Positions 25,318 through 34,841 of a stretch of DNA of 64,000 nt are shown one piece after another. The stretch is from positions 496,001 through 560,000 of the forward strand of contig NZ_BDCM01000013.1 in assembly GCF_001613505.1 (NCBI RefSeq). Reading direction: 5' to 3'. Every line of letters starts with the position of its first letter. The stretch's first letter is position 1. A program made the position numbers and the translations under genes. The notes under the pieces were generated by a model, which was not told the origin of the DNA, made no database searches, and was given only the letters and a program-made list of their open reading frames with translations. Source of the DNA: Nocardia mikamii NBRC 108933 (GTDB lineage Bacteria; Actinomycetota; Actinomycetes; Mycobacteriales; Mycobacteriaceae).

Positions 25318-25461
25318 TCAGCCGGCCAGGAATTCCAGGCGATTGCCCACCGGATCGGTGGTGTGGAAACGGCGGCGGCCGGGGATCCCGGCCGGATCCG
25401 CCCATCGGACCACGTATCCGGCCGCCGTGACCGCCTCCGCCGTCGCGACGGCTGGTGCTAC
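25318..25461 (-). pseudogene. VOC (glyoxalase-fold) protein, C-terminal remnant
   Basis: On the minus strand, the last 45 or so codons before TGA 25320-25318 read VATAEAVTAAGYVVRW, then FHTTDPVGNRLEFLAG. That is the closing strand and DPxGNxLEF metal-site signature of a vicinal-oxygen-chelate domain. Upstream the frame loses resemblance after about 25461 and runs into the PucR promoter region, and no start is found. I treat it as the tail of a VOC gene whose front was deleted. The rest of the 260-bp gap before 25545 holds nothing else I can support. Confidence 0.6.
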
Positions 25462-25544
25462 CGCACATCGGGCTGGGCGAAACCGTCCCCGCGCCCTCCT
25501 ACCGGCGTCGTCCGCGCATCCGCTCTCGACGTACTGTGGCCGTC

Positions 25545-26744
25545 GTGGCGCCCGCAGAAATCCCCGAACCCGTGCCCGACTCCGCGGAGTTGGCGAGGGC
25601 GTGCGGGAGCGATATCGCCGAGCTCACCGCCCGGCTCATGGCGGCGGTGTTCACCGACAACCCGGAGTGGACCGACTATTCGGCGGTGAGCAGAACCGAC
25701 CTGCGGGACGGATGCCGGCGGTTCCTGACGCGGGTACTGGAGTTGCTCGCGACGAAGGGGGCCGGCGCCGAGCGCGACGATGTGGCCGCCGCGATCGGCC
25801 GCCAGCGCGCCGCGCAGGGTGTTCCGCTCGAGGCCATGCAGCGCACCTTCCGCCTGGGCGGGCGCATCGTGTGGGAAGCGCTGATGGATCGTGCCGGCAA
25901 TATGTCATCTGCCGATTTCCGTGAAATCGGGACCGCGATGTGGGCGGTTGTCGACGGGATGTCCTCGGCGCTGGTGACCTCCTATCGCGGCGCCGAACTC
26001 GACCGGGTTCGACGCGACGAGCGCCGCCGCCACGCCCTGATCGAAGACGTCCTCTCGGGACGTGGTCGCGATGCCGCCTTCGCGGCGTATGCGGCGCGGG
26101 AACTCGACCTTCCCGCCGGTGGTGGCTACTTGGTGGTCGTCGCTCGCGGGGAGCCGCAGCCGCTGCGGCCGGGCACCGAAAGTGCGTTGGCGGCCATGGG
26201 GATTCGTTCGGTCCGCCACGATCGGGGTGATTACACGGTCGGCATCGTGGCGCTCGAACAGCATTCGCCGCAGCAGGTGGCGGAGCTGCTGGGGCCGCTC
26301 GTTCTCGGACGCGCGGGGCTCTCCCCGGCGGTCGACGGTGTGGCCGAGATCGACGTCGCCCACGCACTCGCCACGCTGGCACTCGATACCGCGCCGCGAG
26401 CCCGCGAAGCCACCCTCACGCTGCTGGACGATCGCTACCCGGAAGCCTTGCTGGTGCGCGCGCCCGACCTGGCGCAGCGATTGGTCCAGCGGTGCTTGGG
26501 CCCGATTCTGGCGCTGCCCGCCAGAGAGCGCGACATCCTGCTGCGCACGCTGACGGTATGGCTGGCCGAGAACTGCTCGGCCGCGCACGCCGCACCGCTG
26601 TTGCACTGCCATCGCAACACCGTCATCAACCGGCTCCAGCGCGCCGCGACGCTGCTCGGGCGGCCGCTCGAGGGCCGGCGCCACCAATTCGAACTCGCCC
26701 TCGCGCTCACCGCCCGCGACCTGCTCGATCACTCCGCCGGCTGA
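25545..26744 (+). CDS. PucR family transcriptional regulator
   Basis: A protein of 399 residues. GTG 25545 is chosen because homologous sequence begins at APAEIPEP; GTG 25536 or ATG 25455 are possible, and no ribosome site decides. A helical RsbR-like N-domain and a GGDEF-like middle lead to a C-terminal PucR helix-turn-helix (CSAAHAAPLLHCHRNTVINRLQRA, about 345-370). The same strand continues 174 bp later with the lpd-E1-E2 operon, so it may sense a related carbon source and regulate that operon. The dyad at 26774 is a candidate site. Confidence 0.8.
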   Translation: MAPAEIPEPVPDSAELARACGSDIAELTARLMAAVFTDNPEWTDYSAVSRTDLRDGCRRFLTRVLELLATKGAGAERDDVAAAIGRQRAAQGVPLEAMQRTFRLGGRIVWEALMDRAGNMSSADFREIGTAMWAVVDGMSSALVTSYRGAELDRVRRDERRRHALIEDVLSGRGRDAAFAAYAARELDLPAGGGYLVVVARGEPQPLRPGTESALAAMGIRSVRHDRGDYTVGIVALEQHSPQQVAELLGPLVLGRAGLSPAVDGVAEIDVAHALATLALDTAPRAREATLTLLDDRYPEALLVRAPDLAQRLVQRCLGPILALPARERDILLRTLTVWLAENCSAAHAAPLLHCHRNTVINRLQRAATLLGRPLEGRRHQFELALALTARDLLDHSAG

Positions 26745-26773
26745 ACGTTTCGCGCGGCGCGGGCGGAAGCGAT

Positions 26774-26792
26774 ATTGGGCGCAGCGCCCAAT
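26774..26792. repeat. Inverted repeat ATTGGGCGC-A-GCGCCCAAT between pucR and lpd
   Basis: The arms at 26774-26782 and 26784-26792 are exact reverse complements with a one-base centre. With so short a loop it fits a protein-binding dyad better than an RNA hairpin. It lies about 30 bp after the PucR stop and 127 bp before lpd. Confidence 0.5.
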
Positions 26793-26918
26793 CGCGGGTC
26801 GCAAAACCTGGGCTTGCCGGGAATTGTCCGGCGCCCGTCCGCGGATAAGACTCCACACCTGATGGCCCACACCGCAACCGGGTTCGGGTCACGCGATTCA
26901 GGACGAGGAGCACCACAA

Positions 26919-28373
26919 GTGCCGGAATTCGATCTCTTGATCATCGGTGGCGGGCCGGGCGGGTACGTCGCCGCGATCCGCGCGGCCCAGCGCGGCCTGC
27001 ATGTCGCCGTGGTGGAGAAGGAACGCCCGGGCGGGGTGTGCCTGAACTGGGGTTGCATCCCCACCAAGGCCATGCTGCGCTCGGCGGAGGTATTCGAAAC
27101 ACTGAGCGCCGCAGCTGATTTCGGTGTGCACGCCGACAACGTGCGGTTCGACTTCGCGGCCGTGCGCCGGCGCAAGGACGGGATCGTCGGCAAACTCACC
27201 GGCGGCGTGGCCGGGCTCCTGCGGGCCAACGGCGTCACCGTGATCGAGGGGCACGCCCGTTTCACCGGACCGACCACGGTCGAGGTATTCGAGCCGGGTC
27301 CCTCGCCGGTCTTCGCCGACGGTCCGCGCTACGCCGCGGCCCCGACCGGGACCCCGACGCGAACCGTGACGGCCACCGACGTGATCGTCGCGACCGGGTC
27401 CGTGCCCGCGGTCCTGCCCGTGCCGGGCGCCGACCTGCCCGGCGTGATCACCTCCGACGGCGCGTTCGGGTTGACCGAGGTGCCGCGGCGGCTGGTCGTC
27501 ATCGGCGGCAGCGCGGTCGGCGTCGAATGGGCCGGCCTGTTCGCCGCCTTCGGCGCCGAAGTGACCGTCGTGGAGGTGCAGGACCGGCTGGTTCCCGCGG
27601 AGGACAGCGAGATCGGCGCCGCGCTGGGCCGCTCGTTCACCGAGCGCGGCATCACCGTCCTGACCGGCTGCACCGTCACCGGCATCGACCGGATCGGTGA
27701 GGCGCTGGCGGTCGACGTGAGCGGCGCGACGACTCGGAAGGTCGCGGCCGACGTCGTGCTCGTCGGTGTGGGACGACGACCGAACACCGCCGACCTCGAC
27801 CTGAAATACGCCGGAATCGACACCGACGCACGAGGTTTCATTCCGGTCGACGACCGGCTGCGGACCACGGTCGAGCACGTCTACGCCATCGGCGATGTCA
27901 CCGGAAAGGCGCTGCTGGCCCACGTGGCCTCTCACCAGGGACTCACCGCCGCCGACGTCATCGCCGGTCACGACGCCCACATCGACTACACCGTCATCCC
28001 CGCGGCGACGTTCACCCATCCGGAGATCGCGAGCGTCGGCCTCACCGAGGACGCGGCTCGCGGCGGCGGCCACGAGGTGGTCACCGCGAAGTTCCCGTTC
28101 GCCGCGCTCGGGCGAGCCGAAGCGCTCGGCGATACCCAGGGCTTCTGCAAGATCGTGGCCGGGGCCCGCCATCGGGAAGTGCTCGGCGTGCACATCATCG
28201 GCCCCTCGGCGAGCGACCTGATCGCCGAAGGGGCGCTGGCGATGTCGCTCGAAGCGACGCTCGACGAACTCGCCGACACCATCCACGCCCACCCCACCCT
28301 CGGCGAGATCGGTATGGAAGCGGCCCTGACCGGGCTCGGCCTGCCGGTCCACATCCCGCCGCGTTCACGTTGA
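26919..28373 (+). CDS. lpd: Dihydrolipoyl dehydrogenase (E3)
   Basis: A protein of 484 residues from GTG 26919, with GAGGAG nine bases upstream. It has the FAD motif IIGGGPGGYVAAIRAAQRG, the redox disulfide GGVCLNWGCIPTKA (about residues 42-55), a second GxGxxG in VVIGGSAVGVEWAGLF, and the dimer-interface catalytic HAHPTLGEIGMEA at the end. It reoxidises the lipoyl arms of E2 with NAD+. It is first in a four-gene operon with E1alpha (11-bp gap), E1beta and E2, so it is a dedicated E3 for this complex. A loop of extra residues near 130-145 is rich in Ala/Pro/Thr. Confidence 0.92.
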   Translation: MPEFDLLIIGGGPGGYVAAIRAAQRGLHVAVVEKERPGGVCLNWGCIPTKAMLRSAEVFETLSAAADFGVHADNVRFDFAAVRRRKDGIVGKLTGGVAGLLRANGVTVIEGHARFTGPTTVEVFEPGPSPVFADGPRYAAAPTGTPTRTVTATDVIVATGSVPAVLPVPGADLPGVITSDGAFGLTEVPRRLVVIGGSAVGVEWAGLFAAFGAEVTVVEVQDRLVPAEDSEIGAALGRSFTERGITVLTGCTVTGIDRIGEALAVDVSGATTRKVAADVVLVGVGRRPNTADLDLKYAGIDTDARGFIPVDDRLRTTVEHVYAIGDVTGKALLAHVASHQGLTAADVIAGHDAHIDYTVIPAATFTHPEIASVGLTEDAARGGGHEVVTAKFPFAALGRAEALGDTQGFCKIVAGARHREVLGVHIIGPSASDLIAEGALAMSLEATLDELADTIHAHPTLGEIGMEAALTGLGLPVHIPPRSR

Positions 28374-28384
28374 GGAGCACCACC

Positions 28385-29554
28385 GTGACTACCACAACCC
28401 CACAGAAGGCCACGCGCACGTCGTCCCGGCGCGCACCGAAACAACCGGCCGTGACCACCGAGACGACCGGGATCGCATCGAGCGAATCTCTGCCGGACGA
28501 CCGAACCGCCTCCCAGACAGCATCATTCGACGCACGAGTGGCGGCCGAGGACCCCGGCACGCTGCGCAAGCTCTATCGCGACATGCTGTTCGTGCGCCGA
28601 TTCGAGGAGCGCACCGCGCAGAGCTACCAGCAGGCCCAGATCGGCGGCTACTGCCACCTCAACCTCGGCGAAGAGGCCACCGTGATCGGCCTCGGCGCGG
28701 CGATGCGGCCCACCGACTACCTGTTCACCAACTACCGCGAACACGGCTACGCGCTCGCCAAGGGCATCGGACCCGGCCGGGTCATGGCCGAACTGTACGG
28801 CCGCTCCACCGGCACCTCCAAAGGGTGGGGCGGATCGATGCACATGTACGACACCCAGACCCGGCTGCTCGGCGGCTACGCCATCGTCGGCGGCCAGGTA
28901 CCGCTCGCCGTCGGCGCCGCACTGGCCATCGACTACCGCGGCGGCGACGACGTCGTCGTCTGTCAAATGGGTGAGGGCACAACCAATATCGGCGCCTTCC
29001 ACGAATCGCTGAACCTGGCCGCGCTGTGGAATCTGCCGATCGTCTTCCTGGTGGTCAACAACCAGACCGGCATGGGCACCACCGTCGAGAAGTCCTCCGC
29101 CGAACCCGATCTGTGGAAGCGCGCCGCCGCCTACCGCATGCGCGGCGAACGCGTCGACGGCACCGATGTCCTCGCCGTTCGCGATACCGCCGGGCAGCTC
29201 ATCGACACCGCACGCCGTGAGGGAAGGCCGGCCCTGCTGGAGGCGGTCAGCCACCGCTTGAAAGGCCACTCGGTGGTCGATCCCGCGAAATACCGCACCG
29301 AGGAAATGGTCACCGCGGCGCGATCCCACGACCCGATCGAGATCTGGAAGAGCGCGCTGCTGAAAACCGGCGCACTCAGCGAAGATTCGGCCACCGCCCT
29401 GGACGCGGAGATCATCGCCGAGGTCGCCGCCGCCGTCGAGTTCGCCCACACCAGTCCGCACCCACAGCCGTCGAGCCTGTTCGACTACACCTACGCCACC
29501 CCGGTCCCCGGCGATTCCCGCCGCCTGCCCGCCGACCCGCTCTTCACCGCCTGA
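28385..29554 (+). CDS. pdhA: 2-oxo-acid dehydrogenase E1 alpha subunit (pyruvate/acetoin type)
   Basis: A protein of 389 residues from GTG 28385. The first 50 or so residues are a disordered Thr/Ser-rich extension. Then come RRFEERTAQSYQQAQIGGYC, GGSMHMYD, and the thiamine-diphosphate motif QMGEGTTNIGAFHESLNLAA ending in VVNNQTGMG. The GG(F/Y)CH and GGSMHM features match pyruvate or acetoin E1alpha better than branched-chain E1alpha, but I cannot exclude a broader substrate. It works as an alpha2beta2 tetramer with the next gene product. AceE at 37622 is a different E1 type in the same genome. Confidence 0.85.
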   Translation: MTTTTPQKATRTSSRRAPKQPAVTTETTGIASSESLPDDRTASQTASFDARVAAEDPGTLRKLYRDMLFVRRFEERTAQSYQQAQIGGYCHLNLGEEATVIGLGAAMRPTDYLFTNYREHGYALAKGIGPGRVMAELYGRSTGTSKGWGGSMHMYDTQTRLLGGYAIVGGQVPLAVGAALAIDYRGGDDVVVCQMGEGTTNIGAFHESLNLAALWNLPIVFLVVNNQTGMGTTVEKSSAEPDLWKRAAAYRMRGERVDGTDVLAVRDTAGQLIDTARREGRPALLEAVSHRLKGHSVVDPAKYRTEEMVTAARSHDPIEIWKSALLKTGALSEDSATALDAEIIAEVAAAVEFAHTSPHPQPSSLFDYTYATPVPGDSRRLPADPLFTA

Positions 29555-29563
29555 GGATCACCC

Positions 29564-30556
29564 GTGCCTGTCATGACCTACCGCGAAGCGCTGCGCGAGA
29601 CCCTGCGCGAGGAAATGCGCCGCGACGACGACATCTTCCTCATCGGTGAGGAGATCGGCGTCTTCGAAGGCTCCTACAAGATCACCGCCGGACTGCTGAA
29701 CGAATTCGGCGACAAGCGAGTTCGCGACACCCCGATCGCGGAGGAAGGGTTCGTCGGCGCGGCCATCGGCGCCGCCATGCTGGGGTTACGCCCGGTCGTG
29801 GAGATCATGACGATCAACTTCTCGCTGCTGGCCCTCGACCAGATCGTCAATCACGCCGCCAAGATCTACGGCATGTTCGGCGGGCAGACCAGTGTGCCGA
29901 TGGTCATCCGCACCCCGGGCGGCGGCGGACAACAACTCGGCGCCACCCACTCCCAGAACATCGAGCTCTACTACGCGTTCGTGCCCGGCCTCAAAGTCGT
30001 CGCGCCCAGCACCCCCGCCGACGCCCGCGCCCTGCTCAAAGCCGCCATCGACGACGACGATCCGGTGCTGTTCCTGGAGAACCTGTCGCTCTACAACACC
30101 AAGGGCGAGGTACCGGACGACCTCCCGCCCGCGCAGATCGGCAAGGCCGCTGTCACCCGCGAGGGCACCGACATCACACTCATCGGCTACTCGCGGATGG
30201 CCACGGTTTGCACTCAGGTCGCGGAAAGACTTGCCACCGAGGGTATTTCCGCCGAGGTGATCGACCTGCGCAGCCTCCGGCCGCTCGACCGCGACACCCT
30301 CGTCCGCTCGGTCCGCACCACCGGATGCGCGGTCGTCGGGGAGGACGACTGGCTCACCTACGGCATCGGCGCCGAAATCGCGGCCTCGATCTCCGACGGC
30401 GCCTTCGACTATCTCGATGCCCCCGTGCGCCGCGTCGCCATGGCCGAAGTGCCGCTCCCCTACGCCAAGCCGCTGGAGAAGCTGGCCCTGCCGTCCGTCG
30501 AATCGCTCTATACCGCCGCCGTCGAAACCCTTGCGGCCGTGGGCAAGCGACGCTGA
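29564..30556 (+). CDS. pdhB: 2-oxo-acid dehydrogenase E1 beta subunit
   Basis: A protein of 330 residues from GTG 29564, nine bases after E1alpha. It is a transketolase-like pyrimidine-binding domain. TYREALRETLREEMRRDD opens the fold, GEEIGVFEGSYKIT carries the Glu that activates thiamine, and the C-terminal domain has VIDLRSLRPLDRDTLVRSV and PLPYAKPLEKLALP. Together with PdhA it decarboxylates the 2-oxo acid and acylates the E2 lipoyl group. All expected regions are intact. Confidence 0.9.
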   Translation: MPVMTYREALRETLREEMRRDDDIFLIGEEIGVFEGSYKITAGLLNEFGDKRVRDTPIAEEGFVGAAIGAAMLGLRPVVEIMTINFSLLALDQIVNHAAKIYGMFGGQTSVPMVIRTPGGGGQQLGATHSQNIELYYAFVPGLKVVAPSTPADARALLKAAIDDDDPVLFLENLSLYNTKGEVPDDLPPAQIGKAAVTREGTDITLIGYSRMATVCTQVAERLATEGISAEVIDLRSLRPLDRDTLVRSVRTTGCAVVGEDDWLTYGIGAEIAASISDGAFDYLDAPVRRVAMAEVPLPYAKPLEKLALPSVESLYTAAVETLAAVGKRR

Positions 30557-30568
30557 GAGGAAAGACCG

Positions 30569-31825
30569 TTGTCCGACATCACCATGCCCCGCCTCTCCGA
30601 CACCATGGAAGACGGCGTCGTCGCCACCTGGCTCAAACAGGTCGGGGACACCGTCACCCGCGGCGAAGTACTCGCCGAAATCGAAACCGACAAGGCCCTG
30701 ATGGAACTCGAGGCCTACGACGACGGCATCCTCGAACGCATCATCGCCGCACCCGGAACCCGCGTGCCGATCGGCGAACCCATCGCCATCCTCGGCGACG
30801 GCAGTGGAAGCGCTGCGTCACCCGCGCCGTCTTCGACTGTTCAGCGGACCGAGGCCGCATCGGCACGGCAGCACACCGAGCAACCGCAAGCGCCGGCAGC
30901 GTCCGCTGCGTCCTCCGCCTCGGGCGCCGTCCGCCGCAAATCCTCGCCGCTGGCGCGCAAGATCGCGCAGGAACTCGGTGTCGACATCACGACCGTCACC
31001 GGAACCGGCCCCGGCGGCCGCATCACCCGACTCGACGTCGAAAACGCCCACACCGCAAGCTCTTCCGACACATCGCACACGACCGCCGCACCGGAACACA
31101 CGGAACCGGGCACCACCGCCACGCCGGCAACAGGCGACTACGACGAAATCCCGCTGAGCACCATCCAGCGCGTCTCCGCCACTCGCCTCACCGAGAGCAA
31201 ACAGCAGGCACCACACATCTACCTGACCAGCGCCATCGACGTCACCGAACTCCTCACCTTCCGCACCCGGATCAACGAGACACTCGCCGGCGCCGGAGCC
31301 GGCAAGGTCAGCGTCAACGATCTGCTCGTCAAAGCCGTCGCCACGGCACTGCGCGCCAACCCCGCGGTCAACGTCTCCTTCGCCGGTGACACCCTGCGCC
31401 GCCACCACGGCATTCACCTCGGGGTCGCCGTCGCCACCCCCGCCGGCCTGCTCGTTCCGGTCATTCGCGACGCCGACCGCAAAACGGTGTCGGCCATCGC
31501 CGCCGAAACCCGCGACAAGGCCGAACGCGCACGCGACCGCAAACTCCGCGCCGAGGAGATGACCGGCGGCACCTTCACCCTCTCCAACCTCGGCATGTAC
31601 GGCATCGAACACTTCACCGCCGTCATCAATCCGCCCGAAGCCGCCATCCTCGCGATCGGCGCCGCCACCGACGAACTGCGACTCGACGGCGACGAGGTCG
31701 TGAGCCGAAAGGTCCTGCGCGTCACCATGTCCGCCGACCACCGCGCCATCGACGGAGCCGTCGCCGCGCAATTCCTCGCCCAACTGAAGGAGCTGGTCGA
31801 GCACCCGCTGCGGATCGTGACCTAG
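30569..31825 (+). CDS. pdhC: Dihydrolipoamide acyltransferase (E2)
   Basis: A protein of 418 residues starting with TTG 30569, with GAGAGGAAAG upstream. It has one lipoyl domain at 1-75, with the lipoyl Lys in ETDKALMELEA, then a Ser/Ala/Thr-rich linker. The peripheral-subunit-binding domain is SSPLARKIAQELGVDI with GTGPGGRITRLDVEN (about 130-165). After a second flexible linker comes the catalytic domain, with SADHRAIDGAVAAQFLAQL giving the H-x-x-x-D active site near the end. A single lipoyl domain contrasts with the multi-lipoyl DlaT used with AceE in mycobacteria. It completes a self-contained complex. Confidence 0.9.
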   Translation: MSDITMPRLSDTMEDGVVATWLKQVGDTVTRGEVLAEIETDKALMELEAYDDGILERIIAAPGTRVPIGEPIAILGDGSGSAASPAPSSTVQRTEAASARQHTEQPQAPAASAASSASGAVRRKSSPLARKIAQELGVDITTVTGTGPGGRITRLDVENAHTASSSDTSHTTAAPEHTEPGTTATPATGDYDEIPLSTIQRVSATRLTESKQQAPHIYLTSAIDVTELLTFRTRINETLAGAGAGKVSVNDLLVKAVATALRANPAVNVSFAGDTLRRHHGIHLGVAVATPAGLLVPVIRDADRKTVSAIAAETRDKAERARDRKLRAEEMTGGTFTLSNLGMYGIEHFTAVINPPEAAILAIGAATDELRLDGDEVVSRKVLRVTMSADHRAIDGAVAAQFLAQLKELVEHPLRIVT

Positions 31826-31833
31826 GGTCACGA
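31815..31833 (+). terminator. Short hairpin over the E2 stop codon
   Basis: TCGTGACC (31815-31822) and GGTCACGA (31826-31833) pair around the TAG stop. The rest of the 299-bp gap to the next gene holds nothing I can support beyond promoter space. Confidence 0.4.
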
Positions 31834-32124
31834 CGATGTTCGCGGGTCCCGGGAGTTCCAGAAAATGATCTGAAATGCGTTCCAACCGTCGAGTCGGCCG
31901 CGGGAACGGCGGTCAACCGAAGGCACGGTCCACATTACGAGTCGGGGCACGAGAATCCTGTGGATCGCGCGCGCACAGCGCGCAATACGGAGAGTGATCG
32001 ACATGATGGGGCGGCACAGCACGTGTCCCGGACCTCGTCCCATCGCTGCGGCGCGTATGTCGTCGGATGAGCGGTGACCAGGCCGCGTGGGCAGCAGGCG
32101 GAGTGCGCGTTGTTACTGTTTCTC

Positions 32125-32961
32125 ATGACCAACGACGCGCACCGGCGTAGGGAACAGCTGCGCGAGTTCCTCCGCGGTCGCCGGGAGCGGCTCACCCCCG
32201 CCGAGGTCGGGCTCGCGCCGGGCGGGCGGCGCCGCACGCCGGGACTGCGGCGCGAGGAGGTCGCACAGCTCGCCGGGGTCGGCGTGTCCTGGTACACCTG
32301 GCTCGAGCAGGGGCGCGATATCACGGTGTCGGCAGACGTGCTCGACGCGGTCGCGAGAGCACTGCGATTGACCGAGTGGGAGCTGGCCCACCTGTATGTC
32401 CTGGCCGGGTTGAACCCGCCTCGGGCCGTGGCGGATCGGGACGCGCGGGTCACCGAGGAACTGCGGCACCTGCTCACGGTATGGTCGCCGCGGCCCGCGG
32501 TGCTGCGTGACCGGTACTGGAACATCCTGGCCGTCAACGCCGGCGCGCGCACGGCCTTCGGCTACGACTGCCACGACTACAACTGTCTCGTCTCGTTCTT
32601 CACCAACGCGAGCTACCGGCAGATGCATCCGCACTGGATCGCCGCCGCACCCGCGGTCGTCGCCGCCTATCGTGCCGATGCGGCGCAGGGCGACCCCGAA
32701 TTCGATCGGGTGATCACCGAACTCTGCACGGTCAGCACCGAATTCGCCGAATTGTGGGCACGGCACGACGTGGGCGCCCCGACGCAGGCGGTACACGCGG
32801 TGCGCCATCCGGACGCGGGCGACCTGTACTTCGACACCACCACGCTGATCGTCGCGGACCATCCCGATCTACATCTGGTGCTGTACAACCCGCGGCCGGG
32901 CACCGAGACCGAGCAGCGACTCGGCCTGCTGACGCCGGAACGGTCGGCCGCACCCGCATAG
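32125..32961 (+). CDS. XRE family regulator with MmyB-like ligand-binding domain
   Basis: A protein of 278 residues from ATG 32125. An N-terminal XRE helix-turn-helix comes first (RREQLREFLRGRRERLTPAE, then TPGLRREEVAQLAGVGVSWYTWLEQGRD). A PAS-like MmyB domain follows (DRYWNILAVNAGARTAFGY through HDVGAPTQAVHAVRHPDAGD). Such regulators usually control an adjacent oxidoreductase. Here the SDR at 33031 follows on the same strand after 69 bp, so it is the likely target or co-transcribed partner. Some family members bind fatty acids; the ligand here is not known. Confidence 0.85.
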   Translation: MTNDAHRRREQLREFLRGRRERLTPAEVGLAPGGRRRTPGLRREEVAQLAGVGVSWYTWLEQGRDITVSADVLDAVARALRLTEWELAHLYVLAGLNPPRAVADRDARVTEELRHLLTVWSPRPAVLRDRYWNILAVNAGARTAFGYDCHDYNCLVSFFTNASYRQMHPHWIAAAPAVVAAYRADAAQGDPEFDRVITELCTVSTEFAELWARHDVGAPTQAVHAVRHPDAGDLYFDTTTLIVADHPDLHLVLYNPRPGTETEQRLGLLTPERSAAPA

Positions 32962-33030
32962 CCTGGTGGCAGTGATCCCACGTTGACCTCGCACTGGTTG
33001 TCCAGGGCGATCGTCGGCAGGCTTCTCGGC

Positions 33031-33789
33031 ATGGCACACAACAGATTCGACGGCAAGATCGCACTGGTCACCGGCGGTACGAGCGGTATGGGACTGGCCA
33101 CCGCGCGGCGTTTGCGCGACGAGGGTGCGCGAGTGATCGTCACCGGCCGCGACCAGGCACGGCTGGCCGCGGCCGCCGCTGAACTCGGACCGGAGGCGCT
33201 CGCGATCACCGCCGATACGACCGATCTCCCGGCTCTCGATGCCCTGTTCGACACCATCCAGAACGGGTACGGCCGGTTGGACGTGCTCTTCGTGAACGCG
33301 GGCATGGGATTCTTCCCGCCGACCGGCGCGGTGACCGAGGCCGATTTCGATCGGGTGGTCGGCGTCAACCTCAAAGGGGTGTTCTTCACCATTCAGAAGG
33401 CGATCCCGCTGTTGTCCACGGGCGCCGCTGTCGTGATCAACGCCTCGTGGGCACTGCACCGCGGCATGCCGTTCGGCTCGCTCTACTCGGCGACCAAGGC
33501 CGCCGCGCACAATCTGGCGCGCACACTCGCAGCGGAATTGGGCGGCAAGGGAATTCGGGTCAATTCGGTGAGCCCGGGATATATCGACACGCCCGCGCTG
33601 CGGTCCGAACTGCCCGCGGCCGCGCAGAGCGCGGTGGTCGGCGATATCGTCGCCGGGCGGATCGGCTCGGCCGAGGACATCGCTGATGCGGTGGCATTCC
33701 TCGCCTCGCACGAGGCGTCGTACATCACCGGTCAGGACCTGCTCGTCGACGGAGGCCTGGTGCGCCTGGTTCCGGGAACAGCGGCGTAA
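33031..33789 (+). CDS. SDR family oxidoreductase
   Basis: A protein of 252 residues from ATG 33031; an upstream in-frame start adds unrelated residues. It is a classical short-chain dehydrogenase: IALVTGGTSGMGLATARRL cofactor motif, NAGMG, INASWALH with the catalytic Ser, LYSATKAAAHN with Tyr and Lys, and SPGYIDTP. The Arg in VTGRD after the second strand suggests NADPH preference. The substrate cannot be read. It probably belongs with the XRE regulator just upstream. Confidence 0.87.
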   Translation: MAHNRFDGKIALVTGGTSGMGLATARRLRDEGARVIVTGRDQARLAAAAAELGPEALAITADTTDLPALDALFDTIQNGYGRLDVLFVNAGMGFFPPTGAVTEADFDRVVGVNLKGVFFTIQKAIPLLSTGAAVVINASWALHRGMPFGSLYSATKAAAHNLARTLAAELGGKGIRVNSVSPGYIDTPALRSELPAAAQSAVVGDIVAGRIGSAEDIADAVAFLASHEASYITGQDLLVDGGLVRLVPGTAA

Positions 33790-33875
33790 TCGGTCCGCCG
33801 GGCGGCACGCTCCCCGGCGACTCCGGTCGAGTGCGCACGGTGGACGAAATGGCCACTACGGCGTACGAGCTTGCG

Positions 33876-34664
33876 CTACGGGAGGATGGAATCGACGTAT
33901 CCACCGTCGACGCGCAGGGCGCCCCCGGTGGTCGCCGAGGCGAAGGGCGAACTGAGGTAGACGACCATATTGGCGATCTCCTCCGGCTCGATCAGCCGTT
34001 GGATCAACGATTGCGGCCGATGCTCGCGCATGAACTCCCGCTGCGCCTCGTCCCACGGCAGGTCGCGGTCCACGAGTTGATAGACGAAGTCCTCCACCCC
34101 GCCGGTGTGGGTCGGACCGGCGATGACGGAATTGACCGTGACGCCGGTGCCGGCCGCATCCTTGGCGAACCCGCGCGACAACGCCAGGATCGCCGTCTTG
34201 GACACACCGTAGTGAATCATCTCCTCGGGGATGACCACGGCCGAATCACTGGCGATCTGAATCGCCCGCCCCCGGCCCCTCGCGATCATCCCGGGCAGAT
34301 AGGCACGAATCAATCGAGCGGCCGACAGCACATTGACCTCGAAGATGTCGCGCCACTGGTCATCCGAGATCTCCCGGGCCGGCACCGCACCGAAAATCCC
34401 CAGATTGTTCACCAGGACATCGACCTCGGGAAGTTCCGTCAGCAACTGTTCCACTCCCGCGGTGGTCGTGACATCGGCGGCGACACCGATCACGTCACCC
34501 CCCGCCTCCCGCAGCGCGGACACCGCGCCCTCGACCCGATCCGCAGTCCGGCCGTTCACCGCGACCCGAGCACCGCTGCGCGCCAGCCCACCGGCGATCG
34601 CCAACCCGATCCCCTGCGTCGACCCGGTCACCAGCGCGGTCTTACCCGTCAAGTCGATGTGCAC
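33876..34664 (-). CDS. SDR family oxidoreductase
   Basis: A protein of 262 residues from GTG 34664, with AAGGAG eight bases upstream; the track-length version from 34721 would read through that site. It has TGKTALVTGSTQGIGLAIAG, VDVLVNNLGIFG, IQIASDSAVV, YGVSKTAILALSRG, and ends with GGALRVDGGYVDSILP, the standard SDR order. It is distinct from the neighbour at 33031 and convergent with it. The 177 bp upstream hold nothing else I can support. Confidence 0.87.
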   Translation of the reverse strand: MHIDLTGKTALVTGSTQGIGLAIAGGLARSGARVAVNGRTADRVEGAVSALREAGGDVIGVAADVTTTAGVEQLLTELPEVDVLVNNLGIFGAVPAREISDDQWRDIFEVNVLSAARLIRAYLPGMIARGRGRAIQIASDSAVVIPEEMIHYGVSKTAILALSRGFAKDAAGTGVTVNSVIAGPTHTGGVEDFVYQLVDRDLPWDEAQREFMREHRPQSLIQRLIEPEEIANMVVYLSSPFASATTGGALRVDGGYVDSILP

Positions 34665-34841
34665 AGCTGACACTCCTTCACCGTGGGGGGTGGCCGGGGC
34701 AGCTGCCTCCGCCGCCGGCACACAGGCGCGTACACCCGAACCCTACGTGGGCAGGGATGGTTGTTTCGGGACGCGCGAGAGGCGCGGCATCAGCGGTTCG
34801 AGCCCAGCGTTACGCGAGCCTCGGCTGGAGCTGGATCTCTG

